Shown here: one piece after another, positions 17,902-25,022 of the stretch
How positions within the stretch are numbered: the first letter of the stretch is position 1
Layout: each line of letters starts with the position of its first letter
NCBI RefSeq assembly: GCF_023614235.1
Contig: NZ_CP094264.1
Coordinates: forward strand, 620,001-684,000
Direction: 5' to 3'
DNA from: Streptomyces sp. MRC013
GTDB taxonomy: Bacteria > Actinomycetota > Actinomycetes > Streptomycetales > Streptomycetaceae
DNA length: 64,000 bases
Made by a program: the position numbers and the translations under genes
The notes under the pieces: model-generated
What the model was told of the DNA's origin: nothing
Databases searched by the model: none
What the model saw: only the letters and a program-made list of their open reading frames with translations

Positions 17902-18561
17902 ATGCGCCTCACGTCCACGGCATCACCCCGGGCGTCCGCGGACGGCATCGCCGGCTGGGCCGCCGGCCTCGTCGACACCCTGGGCGGTCCCGGGGCCGGG
18001 CTGGTCGTCGCGTTGGAGAACCTGTTCCCGCCGCTGCCCAGCGAGGTGATCCTGCCGCTGACCGGCTTCGCCGCCGGGCAGGGGGTGCTCACGCTGGTCT
18101 CCGCCCTGTTCTGGACCACGCTCGGGTCGACCGTGGGGGCCGTGGCCCTCTACTGGATCGGCAGGGCCTTCGGCCGCGAGCGGATGCACGCCCTCTGGGC
18201 GAGGCTGCCGCTGGTGAAGCCCTCCGACCTGGAGCGCACGGAGGCGTGGTTCGCACGGCACGGCACCAAGGCGGTCTTCTTCGGCCGCATGGTGCCGGTC
18301 TTCCGCAGCCTCGTCTCCGTCCCCGCCGGGCTGGTGTGCATGCCCGTGCCGGTCTTCCTCGCGCTGACCGCGCTCGGCAGTCTGATCTGGAACTCCGCCC
18401 TGGTGCTCGCCGGTTACTGGCTGGGCGACCGCTGGGGCGTCGTGGAGAAGTACGTGGGGGTCCTCTCCAAGGCGGTCCTGGTCCTGGTGGTCCTCGCCCT
18501 CGCGGCCTACGCGGTCCTGCGGGCGCGCGGCCACGGCCGGCCGGGGAGGCGAAGCTCCTGA
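17902..18561 (+). CDS. DedA family membrane protein (VTT domain)
   Basis: 219-residue polytopic membrane protein. VVALENLFPPLPSEVILPLT is the DedA hallmark re-entrant segment (E-x-x-x-P-x-P-x-E), followed by hydrophobic helices, GSTVGAVALYWIGRAFGRE, and the second hallmark FFGRMVPVFRSLVSVPAGL (F/R-x3-P-x-x-R-x3-x-x-A/P-G). Two more membrane helices follow (VFLALTALGSLIWNSALVLA and the C-terminal VLVLVVLALAAYAVL). The family contains lipid scramblases/flippases that recycle undecaprenyl-phosphate or phosphatidylethanolamine and supports proton-motive-force homeostasis. Start ATG at 17902; the preceding hairpin separates it from the GlsB gene. Confidence 0.92.
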   Translation: MRLTSTASPRASADGIAGWAAGLVDTLGGPGAGLVVALENLFPPLPSEVILPLTGFAAGQGVLTLVSALFWTTLGSTVGAVALYWIGRAFGRERMHALWARLPLVKPSDLERTEAWFARHGTKAVFFGRMVPVFRSLVSVPAGLVCMPVPVFLALTALGSLIWNSALVLAGYWLGDRWGVVEKYVGVLSKAVLVLVVLALAAYAVLRARGHGRPGRRSS

Positions 18562-18741
18562 CGGGCCGTCCGCACGCCCCGCGGCGGGCCGCCCCTCGCG
18601 GCCGTCCCCGTCCGCCGTCCCCCGGTGGAGGGAACGCCAAGGAGGTGGGCACCCGGTGCTAACGACCTTCCGGCGTCCCCCCGGCACGCTGGAGGCACGT
18701 TCTCCCGACGGGGGAGACGACACACCGGAAGGACCACACAG

Positions 18742-19170
18742 ATGAGGCGCAAGTCCGTCCTCGCCCTGCTGGCCGCGCCGATGGCCGCGGCGGCCCTGCT
18801 CGGCACGGCCCGGTCCGCCGGCGCCGACACCACCGGCGCGACAGCGGTCCGGGCGGGGACCCTCAAGCTGTACGAGCACGACGACTACAAGGGCGGCTAC
18901 CGCACGTACAACGGTACCGACCGGTTCCTGAAGAACGACTTCTGGCGGAACCCTGCGACCGGCAAGGAGACCACCCGCTCGGTCAACGACGGGGCCAGCT
19001 CGATGAAGAACGACACCGGCCACGCGGTCTTCCTCTACCAGCACGGCGACGGCAGGCGGTGCTCCGGGCTCCGGTACACGGCGGAGAAGTACTCCAAGGA
19101 CTCGGACCTGTCCCGCAACAGCAGCAACCCGTCGTTCGACAACAAGGCGAGCTGCGTCGTCTTCCAGTGA
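18742..19170 (+). CDS. Secreted peptidase inhibitor I36 / beta-gamma-crystallin-like protein
   Basis: 142-residue exported protein. MRRKSVLALLAAPMAAAALL is a Sec signal with cleavage after the Ala-rich region near residue 29. The mature part has LKLYEHDDYKGGYRTYNGTD and later NDGASSMKNDTGHAVFLYQ, the two half Greek keys of a beta/gamma-crystallin-like domain as found in Streptomyces metalloproteinase inhibitor (I36) proteins; it ends with two cysteines (CSGLRY and CVVFQ) that could pair. Ca2+ binding or protease inhibition outside the cell is plausible. ATG at 18742 with GGAAGGA; a 15-bp terminator stem starts seven bases after the stop, so it is monocistronic. Confidence 0.82.
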   Translation: MRRKSVLALLAAPMAAAALLGTARSAGADTTGATAVRAGTLKLYEHDDYKGGYRTYNGTDRFLKNDFWRNPATGKETTRSVNDGASSMKNDTGHAVFLYQHGDGRRCSGLRYTAEKYSKDSDLSRNSSNPSFDNKASCVVFQ

Positions 19171-19176
19171 GGCGCG

Positions 19177-19225
19177 GTCCGGGGCGCGGCGCCCGTCCCC
19201 CTCGGGACGCCGCCGCGCCCCGGAC
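19177..19225 (+). terminator. 15-bp stem terminator after the crystallin-like gene
   Basis: GTCCGGGGCGCGGCG (19177-19191) and its exact complement (19211-19225) flank a 19-base loop immediately after the stop codon. Confidence 0.7.
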
Positions 19226-19258
19226 CCGTGTCCCGGGCCGTGAAGGAGTACGCGTTCC

Positions 19259-20167
19259 ATGCGCCCACGCGCCGTCCCGCCGCCGGCCCTGCCGGCCCTG
19301 ATGGTCCTCCCGCTGCTGCTCCTGCCGGGCTGCTCGGCGGGGGCCGCCGCCCCGTCGGGTCCGGCCCCGGCGGCGGCCCCCGCCGAGCCGCCCCCGCCGC
19401 CGGGGCCGGAGGCGGTCGCCCTGGCACTGCCCTTCGACGCGTACGAGCAGTGGCTGCCGGAGCGGTACGCCGTCGAGGCCGCCGAGGAACTGCTGACGCG
19501 GGAGTGCATGCGCCGCGCGGGCCTCGGCTGGCGTGTCGTACCGCCGCCGCCCTCGGAGGCCCTCGACCCGCCGCACCGGACCCGCTACGGCCTGATCGAG
19601 GCGGAGGTCGCCCGGCGCTACGGCTACCACCCGCCGCCCGAGGCGCCCGCGCTACGGGAGTTCCGCGCCGCCCGGGCCGCCCGCGACGAGGCGCTCTCCC
19701 CCCGCGAGGCGCGCGCCGCCTACGGCGCCGACGGTAAGGGCGGCTGCGCCCGGCAGTCGTACGAGCGCCTCTGGAGCGGCGGCCCGAAGCCCGACCACGA
19801 CGCGTACCACGCGATCGCCGCCGACCTCTTCGAGAGGAGCCGGAGCGATCCGCGCGTCCTGCGCGCGGTCGCCGCGTGGAGCGCCTGCATGCGCGCCGGG
19901 GGGTACGACTACGCCCACCCCTCGGAGGCGGCCGGGGACCCGGCCTGGAAGGACTCCCCGGCCCCCTCGCCGCAGGAGGTCGCCACCGCGCGGGCCGACG
20001 TGGCCTGCCAGCGGAGGACCGGGTACGTGGCGACGTGGGCGTCGGTGGAGACCGGCCTGCAGAAGCGGGCGATCGCCGCGGACCGCGGCACCCTGCGGGA
20101 GTTCGCCGCCGCCAACCGGCGCAACGTGGAGGCCGCCCGCCGGGTGCTCGCCGCCGAGCGCCCCTGA
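19259..20167 (+). CDS. Predicted lipoprotein of unknown function
   Basis: 302-residue protein with a lipoprotein signal: hydrophobic PALMVLPLLLLPGCS, with the lipobox L-P-G-C at residues ~22-25, so Cys25 should be lipidated and the protein anchored outside the membrane. An Ala/Pro-rich spacer follows. The mature domain is mostly helical with four cysteines (ECMRRAGL, GGCARQSYERLW, WSACMRAGGYDYAHP, ADVACQRRTGYV) that could form two disulphides; this Cys layout and the Arg/Ala helices recur in Streptomyces lipoproteins without assigned function. The ATG at 19259 follows GAAGGAG. The stop codon is part of a bidirectional terminator shared with the convergent regulator. Confidence 0.8.
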   Translation: MRPRAVPPPALPALMVLPLLLLPGCSAGAAAPSGPAPAAAPAEPPPPPGPEAVALALPFDAYEQWLPERYAVEAAEELLTRECMRRAGLGWRVVPPPPSEALDPPHRTRYGLIEAEVARRYGYHPPPEAPALREFRAARAARDEALSPREARAAYGADGKGGCARQSYERLWSGGPKPDHDAYHAIAADLFERSRSDPRVLRAVAAWSACMRAGGYDYAHPSEAAGDPAWKDSPAPSPQEVATARADVACQRRTGYVATWASVETGLQKRAIAADRGTLREFAAANRRNVEAARRVLAAERP

Positions 20168-20180
20168 CGCTTCAGGGGCG
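20159..20180. terminator. Compact bidirectional terminator containing both stop codons
   Basis: Stem CGCCCCTGA / TCAGGGGCG with loop CGCT. The left arm ends in the lipoprotein TGA (20165-20167) and the right arm begins with the reverse-strand TGA of the AraC gene (20172-20174), so one hairpin terminates both convergent genes. Confidence 0.75.
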
Positions 20181-21143
20181 GGCACCGGGACGGCAGTCGC
20201 TCGGCGGCGCCCCGTACGCGCCGCGGAACGCCCGGGTGAAGTCCGAGGCCCGGGGGAAGCCCCAGCGCGCGCCGATGACGTGGACGGGGGTCGCCGCCAG
20301 CGCCGGATCCGCCAGGTCCCGGCGGGCGCGCTCCAGCCGCTGCGCGCGGATCCACGCGGCCACCGTCTCGCCCTCTTCCCGGAAGATCCGGTGCAGGTAG
20401 CCCACCGAGACGTGGTGGGCGGCCGCCACGGCCCGCGGGGTCAGCTCCGGGTCGTGGAGCCGCTGCTGGACGTACGCCCGGACGCGCCGCACCAGCGCCC
20501 GCCGCCGCGCCTCGCCCGGGGCCGCCGCCTCCCCGCCCCGCGCGGGCGCGAGCAGGGCGGACACCAGGTCCAGCAGGACGGCACCGAGACGGGCACCGTC
20601 CGCGTCGCGGTACGACCCCGCGTCCTCCACCAGCTGCCGCAGAAGCGTCGCCAGCAGCGCGCCGACCCCCTCCCGGCCCGGGACCAGCCGGGTCGCGGGC
20701 CGGTCGCGGCCGGGCGGGGCGACCAGCCGCCGCTCGACGAGGAGACCGGTGCCCAGCACCCTCCCCTCGCCGCCGTCGGCCTCCGCCCGCATCACGTAGG
20801 GCCGGGAGGTGTCCTGCACGCACAGGTCGTACGGGTCGGCCACGGCCCCGCCGCCGGGTCCGGCCACGCTCATCCGGCCGCGCAGCGGCAGCGACACGTG
20901 GAGCAGCCCGGGATCGGAGCGCCGGATCAGGGCCGGCGTCCGCCGCAGCGTCATCGGCGGGTGCTCGGTCGTCCACACCCGGACCGCGCCGAACGCCAGG
21001 ACGCGCTGGTGCGCGGTGAAGCCGGGCGGGTGGCTGCTCGCGACCTCCACCGGCACGTACGTGCCCGCCAGGTGTTCGCGCCAGCGGTCCAACCGCTCGT
21101 CCTCGGGCACCTCCGCACCGTGGAACACCGTCTCGTCCAGCAC
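20172..21143 (-). CDS. AraC family transcriptional regulator
   Basis: 323-residue regulator. Residues ~1-200 are a cupin-type ligand/oligomerisation domain of the AraC_binding_2 kind (PVEVASSHPPGFTAHQRVLA, then MSVAGPGGGAVADPYDLCV, then DTSRPYVMRAE). The C-terminal ~100 residues hold two helix-turn-helix motifs: LTPRAVAAAHHVSVGYLHRI, then ARRDLADPALAATPVHVIGA with RWGFPRASDFTRAFRGAYG, ending with the GxxPSxxR-like APPSDCRPGARP. GTG at 21141-21143 is preceded by GGGAGG; its neighbour upstream, the decayed permease, is on the same strand, so it may once have been regulated with it. A small inverted repeat CCATAC-N6-GTATGG (21178-21195) upstream is a candidate operator for autoregulation. Effector unknown. 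Confidence 0.88.
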   Translation of the reverse strand: MLDETVFHGAEVPEDERLDRWREHLAGTYVPVEVASSHPPGFTAHQRVLAFGAVRVWTTEHPPMTLRRTPALIRRSDPGLLHVSLPLRGRMSVAGPGGGAVADPYDLCVQDTSRPYVMRAEADGGEGRVLGTGLLVERRLVAPPGRDRPATRLVPGREGVGALLATLLRQLVEDAGSYRDADGARLGAVLLDLVSALLAPARGGEAAAPGEARRRALVRRVRAYVQQRLHDPELTPRAVAAAHHVSVGYLHRIFREEGETVAAWIRAQRLERARRDLADPALAATPVHVIGARWGFPRASDFTRAFRGAYGAPPSDCRPGARP

Positions 21144-21177
21144 TCCGCGCCTCCCGTCGGGCCGTCCCCCCCCAGCA

Positions 21178-21195
21178 CCATACGCAAGGGTATGG
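21178..21195. promoter_or_regulatory. Short inverted repeat upstream of AraC-type regulator
   Basis: CCATAC-GCAAGG-GTATGG, 35 bases upstream of the regulator's GTG. A candidate binding site judged only by symmetry and position. Confidence 0.3.
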
Positions 21196-21301
21196 AGCGT
21201 GGGGGTCGTGAACCGGACACGGCCCTCCTCCGCCGTCCGGGGGAGGAAGACCGTGCCGGGGCGGGACGCGTCCCCGTCCGGCGGGGGACCCGGGAGGCCG
21301 G

Positions 21302-22200
21302 TCAGCGGCCGGCCGCGCGCCGCTCCTGCCCGGCCGGGGCCGACCTGCGGTACGAGCAGCCGAAGTGGACGGCGAGCCCGATCGGGAACCACGCCGCGAA
21401 CCGCGGCCGCGTCTCCCCCGCAGGTAGGTGACGGGCCGGACGGAGGCGATCACCCCGATCGCGGGGGTCACGGGCGTGGACGGGGCGCGGAGGGAGCGCG
21501 GCAGGCCGGGGCGGCGGGAGTGGAGCGCGATGACGCCGTGCAGACGACGGCGCAGGCGAGCGGGGCGCCGACGTCCGTCGGTCCGGCCGCCTCGCCGAAC
21601 GGCGGGAAACCGGCGGTGGCCAGCGGGTAGGGGATCGCCCCGGGCATGGGGCGCCGGGCGTCCTGCGACTCCTCGGCGGCGGCGCTCATCGCGTCGTACC
21701 CGGAGGACGGCGAGGAAGACCGTCGCCGCGCCGGTGGAGGCGCCGCCAGCCCCATAGGGGAAGGAGGGCGCGTAGTTGCCGCTCCCCCCGTGGGAGAGGC
21801 CCACGACGATCACCAGCACCACCAGCGCCTTCAGCGCCACGACGGCGGTCTCGAAGCGGGCCGCGTTCCCGGTGCCCAGGGCGAGCGGGCAGGCGGTGAG
21901 CAGGCGCAGGAGCGCCGCGAAGAGGTCGACGCGGTGGCCCTCGCCCGTGCCCGGCGCGCCGAGCATCCAGCCGGGCGGGGAGGTGCCGGTCACCGTCAGC
22001 AGGAAGGCGGGACAGCCCGGGATGCCGATGGCGACGACCGCGACGACCGCCGTGTGCTCCAGAGCAGCAGGCCCCGGCCGATGAACCGGTCCGCGAGCTC
22101 GCCGGGGACCGCGTACCCGCGCGTGCAGGCGGAGCCCGCCTTCGGGATGGCCCGGCGAACTCGGCGTACGAGAGGGCGGCGGCCGGTCCGGCGGGCGGGG
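21302..22200 (-). pseudogene. Decayed APC-family amino-acid permease
   Basis: Pieces of an amino-acid/polyamine permease are recognisable in order but in different frames: AAALSYAEFAG near 22165, IPKAGSACTRGYAVPGELAD with RFIGRGLLLWS near 22090-22145, VVAVVAIGIPGC, FETAVVALKALVVLVIVVGL near 21830-21860, GYDAMSAAAEESQDARRPMP near 21660-21710, and a C-terminal RFAAWFPIGLAVHFGCSYRR ending in TGA at 21302-21304. The normal ~450-470 residue protein is reduced to about 300 codons, the first membrane helices are missing, and several separate frame breaks are needed, so unlike the single homopolymer shifts elsewhere this is a true pseudogene. The right boundary is approximate because the N-terminus is lost against the DksA-like gene. 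Confidence 0.75.
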
Positions 22201-22211
22201 CCGGTCCGGCG

Positions 22212-22544
22212 TCAGACCGCCCCGCGCCGGCAGCCGACGCAGTGGCGGGTGTAGGGCAGGATCTCCAGGCGCTCGGCCGGGATGGCCCTGCCGCAGCCCT
22301 GGCAGTCGCCGTACGTGCCGTCGGCCAGGCGCTCGAACGCCGCGTCGATCTCCTTCAGGACGCGCCGCGCGGAGTCCCGCTGCGCGGCGAGGAGGTCGTC
22401 GGCGGCCTGCTGCCCGACGCCCGCCGCATCGATCGCCTTGAGCTGCGCGAGCCGGGACTCGCGCTCGTGTTCGAGGCGCTGCCGGGCCTCGTGCTCCGTC
22501 AGCCGTCCGGGGGCGGCGTGGGAATCGGCGCTGCCGAGCGTCAT
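22212..22544 (-). CDS. TraR/DksA family zinc-finger protein
   Basis: 110-residue cytoplasmic protein. An N-terminal antiparallel helical region (TEHEARQRLEHERESRLAQL, then DDLLAAQRDSARRVLKEIDA) forms the coiled-coil that DksA-type proteins insert into the RNA polymerase secondary channel. The C-terminal C4 zinc finger is complete: CQGCGRAIPAERLEILPYTR followed by HCVGC. The helix pair is shorter than in E. coli DksA, as in many actinobacterial paralogues, so direct ppGpp-linked function is uncertain. ATG at 22542-22544 behind AGGAGGAG; the frame is open upstream but that part is Arg/Pro-rich and not coding-like. It is divergent from the two-component genes. Confidence 0.88.
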   Translation of the reverse strand: MTLGSADSHAAPGRLTEHEARQRLEHERESRLAQLKAIDAAGVGQQAADDLLAAQRDSARRVLKEIDAAFERLADGTYGDCQGCGRAIPAERLEILPYTRHCVGCRRGAV

Positions 22545-22887
22545 GGCGTACTCCTCCTGGGGGACGGACGGGGTGGAACACACGCGGGCCACCGCGGCGG
22601 GCCCGGTCCACCGGGCCGCCGGGCGGCCGGCTCTCCACCCTGACCGGCCGGCCCGCCGGGGGCCATGGGGCGCGGCACTCATTTCCGGTGGCGTGCGGGG
22701 TGCAGGAACGCACGGACGGCGCGGGCGCGGGGCGGGCCGGATGGGCGCGGGACCCCATCGACGGCGGGGGGTGCGCCCGGCAGGCTGGGCGGGCGCCCGG
22801 CCGCCGGTGCCGCCCGGTGGGCCGCGCGCCCCGGCCGCCGGGGATAGTGGGGTGGTGGCGGGGGTCTACAGGAAGGTTTCGTGCACC
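22545..22887. other. Divergent intergenic region
   Basis: About 340 bases between the DksA-like gene and the sensor kinase. It should carry promoters for both, but I see no clear -35/-10 pair and no strong repeat. The kinase may start up to 33 bases earlier (GTG at 22855). Confidence 0.4.
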
Positions 22888-23841
22888 GTGTCGTTGTTCT
22901 GGCGGATCTTCGGGCTCAACGCCCTCGTCCTGGGTGCGGCCACGGCGTTGCTGCTGTGGGCGCCGGTGACCGTTTCCGTACCGGTCCTGCTGACGGAGGC
23001 GGTGATCCTGGTGGCCGGGCTGGGCGTGATGCTCGTCGCCAACGCGGCGCTGCTGCGGGTCGGCCTGGCCCCGCTGGAGCGGCTGACGCGCGAGATGACG
23101 ACCGTGGACCTGCTGCGGCCCGGCCAGCGGCTGCCCGTGCCGGGGAACGGCGGGGTGGCGGAGCTGATCCGCACGTTCAACGACATGCTGGACCGGCTGG
23201 AGGCGGAGCGCGCCACCAGCAGCGCCCGCGCCCTGTCCGCCCAGGAGGCGGAGCGGCGGCGGGTCGCGCAGGAGCTGCACGACGAGGTCGGCCAGAGCAT
23301 GACGGCGGTCCTGCTCGGGTTGAAGCGGGTCGCGGACCGGGCCCCGGAGCCGCTGCGGGCCGAGCTGCACCACGCGCAGGAGATCACCCGGTCGAGCCTG
23401 GACGAGGTGCGGCGGCTCGCCCGCCGGCTGCGCCCCGGGGTCCTGGAGGACCTCGGGCTGGTCAGCGCGCTGACGTCGCTGGCCGACGACTTCGCCACCC
23501 ACACGGGGCTGGTCGTGCGGCGCCGCCTCGCCCCGGACCTGCCGCCGCTGGACCGCCAGACGGAGCTGGTGCTGTACCGGGTCGCGCAGGAGGGGCTCAC
23601 CAACGCCGCCCGGCACGCCGAGGCGACCAGGGTCGACCTGGTGCTGCGCCGCACGCCGGGCGGGGTGGTGCTCTCCGTGGAGGACGACGGCCGGGGCGTC
23701 GGCGTGGCCCGCGAGGGCGCGGGCGTCCGGGGCATGCGGGAGCGGGCCCTGCTCGCCGGCGCCACGCTCGACCTCTCCCCCGGCCGCGACGGCGGCACCC
23801 GGGTGTCCCTGTCCGTCCCGGCCGCCGGGAGGCGCGCGTGA
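22888..23841 (+). CDS. Sensor histidine kinase (HisKA_3, NarL-type two-component system)
   Basis: Membrane sensor kinase of about 317 residues. Two membrane helices (FGLNALVLGAATALLLWAPV and LLTEAVILVAGLGVMLVANA) flank a very short outer loop, so the signal is probably sensed in or near the membrane. A HAMP-like linker (APLERLTREMTTVDLL, GGVAELIRTFNDMLDRLEAE) leads to the phosphoacceptor ERRRVAQELHDEVGQSMTAV, with His in ELHDE, and an ATPase domain with VAQEGLTNAARHAEA (N box), VEDDGRGVG (G1) and GMRERALLAGA (G2). I prefer the GTG at 22888 with AGGAAGG upstream; 22855 is an alternative. The TGA overlaps the response regulator start by four bases. Confidence 0.9.
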   Translation: MSLFWRIFGLNALVLGAATALLLWAPVTVSVPVLLTEAVILVAGLGVMLVANAALLRVGLAPLERLTREMTTVDLLRPGQRLPVPGNGGVAELIRTFNDMLDRLEAERATSSARALSAQEAERRRVAQELHDEVGQSMTAVLLGLKRVADRAPEPLRAELHHAQEITRSSLDEVRRLARRLRPGVLEDLGLVSALTSLADDFATHTGLVVRRRLAPDLPPLDRQTELVLYRVAQEGLTNAARHAEATRVDLVLRRTPGGVVLSVEDDGRGVGVAREGAGVRGMRERALLAGATLDLSPGRDGGTRVSLSVPAAGRRA

Positions 23842-24503
23842 ACCCGTCCGACACCTCCCCCGTCCGGATCCTGCTCGCCGACGACCACGCGCTGGTCCGC
23901 CGGGGCGTCCGGCTGATCCTGGACGGCGAACCGGACCTGCGGGTCGTCGCCGAGGCCGGGGACGGCGCCGAGGCGATCGCCATGGCCCGCGAGCACCCCG
24001 CCGACCTGGCCGTCCTGGACGTGGCGATGCCCCGGATGACGGGGCTCCAGGCGGCGCGGGAGCTGTCCGCGCACCACCCGTCGCTGCGGATCCTGATGCT
24101 GAGCATGTACGACAACGAGCAGTACTTCTTCCAGTCCCTGAAGGCCGGCGCCTGCGGATACGTGCTCAAGTCCGTCGCCGACCGGGACCTGGTCGCGGCC
24201 TGCCGGGCGGCGATGCGCGGCGAGCCGTTCCTCTACCCGGGGGCCGTGACGGCCCTGGTCCGCGACTACCTGGACCGGGCCCGGCACGGCGGGGAGCCGC
24301 CGGACCGGGTGCTGACCGCGCGCGAGGAGGAGGTCCTCAAGCTGGTGGCGGAGGGCCACTCCTCGAAGGACATCGCGGACATCCTGGTGATCAGTGTCAA
24401 GACGGTGCAGCGGCACCGGGCGAACCTGCTGCAGAAGCTGGGCCTTCGGGACCGCCTCCAGCTGACCCGTTACGCCATCAGGGCGGGTCTGATCGAGCCG
24501 TGA
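23838..24503 (+). CDS. NarL/LuxR-type response regulator
   Basis: 221-residue partner of the preceding kinase, started by GTG at 23838 inside a GTGA overlap. The receiver has the acidic pair in RILLADDHALVRRGV, the phosphorylation site D in DLAVLDVAMPRMTG, the conserved T/S position as LMLSMYD and the lysine in GYVLKSV. The C-terminal LuxR helix-turn-helix is LTAREEEVLKLVAEGHSSKD, then DILVISVKTVQRHRANLLQK. Targets are unknown; the small exported protein and SecDF gene that follow are candidates by position only. Confidence 0.93.
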   Translation: MNPSDTSPVRILLADDHALVRRGVRLILDGEPDLRVVAEAGDGAEAIAMAREHPADLAVLDVAMPRMTGLQAARELSAHHPSLRILMLSMYDNEQYFFQSLKAGACGYVLKSVADRDLVAACRAAMRGEPFLYPGAVTALVRDYLDRARHGGEPPDRVLTAREEEVLKLVAEGHSSKDIADILVISVKTVQRHRANLLQKLGLRDRLQLTRYAIRAGLIEP

Positions 24504-24551
24504 ACGACCGTACGGCGTGATAGGAACGGGACGCGGGGGGAGGAGGAGGGC

Positions 24552-24959
24552 ATGCCGCGGTACGACGCGCCACACGTGACGGGAGCGCACCGCGCCGCGG
24601 GCGCGTTCGGCGCGGCCGCGGCGGCGGTGGCCGCCGTCCTCCTCGCCGTGCTCGGCGTCCTCGCGCCGGCCGCCCACGCGGTCCACGCGGCCGCGCCGTC
24701 CCCGGCCGGGGCGCAGCGGCCGGCCGTCTCCGACGACCCGTGCGCGGCGGCCTGCTCGGCGGCGCCGCTCCCGTACGCGGACGCCTCCGGCGTCCGGTCG
24801 GTGCCGCCCCCCGTCGGCGCGGCCCCGCCGCCGGGGCCGCTCGTGCTCGACCCGCCCGCGGCCGGCCCGGCCGCCCCCGTGCCGTGCCGGGACGCCGCTC
24901 CCGCCCACCGGCCCGCGCGCCCCACGGGGCGTGCCCCGCCCCGGTCTCCAGCCGGCTGA
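24552..24959 (+). CDS. Hypothetical exported Ala/Pro-rich protein
   Basis: 135-residue protein with a hydrophobic N-terminal segment (AAAAAVAAVLLAVLGVLAPA) followed by AHAVHAAAP, consistent with a Sec signal peptide. The remainder is low-complexity Ala/Pro with three cysteines (CAAACS and CRD) and no recognisable domain. A strong GGAGGAGGAGG run precedes the ATG at 24552. It lies 48 bases after the response regulator and 60 bases before SecDF, all on the same strand, so co-transcription is likely. I do not recognise a family; composition alone makes it possible that the frame is real but the protein small and disordered. Confidence 0.55.
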   Translation: MPRYDAPHVTGAHRAAGAFGAAAAAVAAVLLAVLGVLAPAAHAVHAAAPSPAGAQRPAVSDDPCAAACSAAPLPYADASGVRSVPPPVGAAPPPGPLVLDPPAAGPAAPVPCRDAAPAHRPARPTGRAPPRSPAG

Positions 24960-25022
24960 CCCTTTCCCCTTCCCTCCCGCGCGCCGTCGTGCGCGGCCGC
25001 GGTCCCGCCTGCTGGAGGCCCC

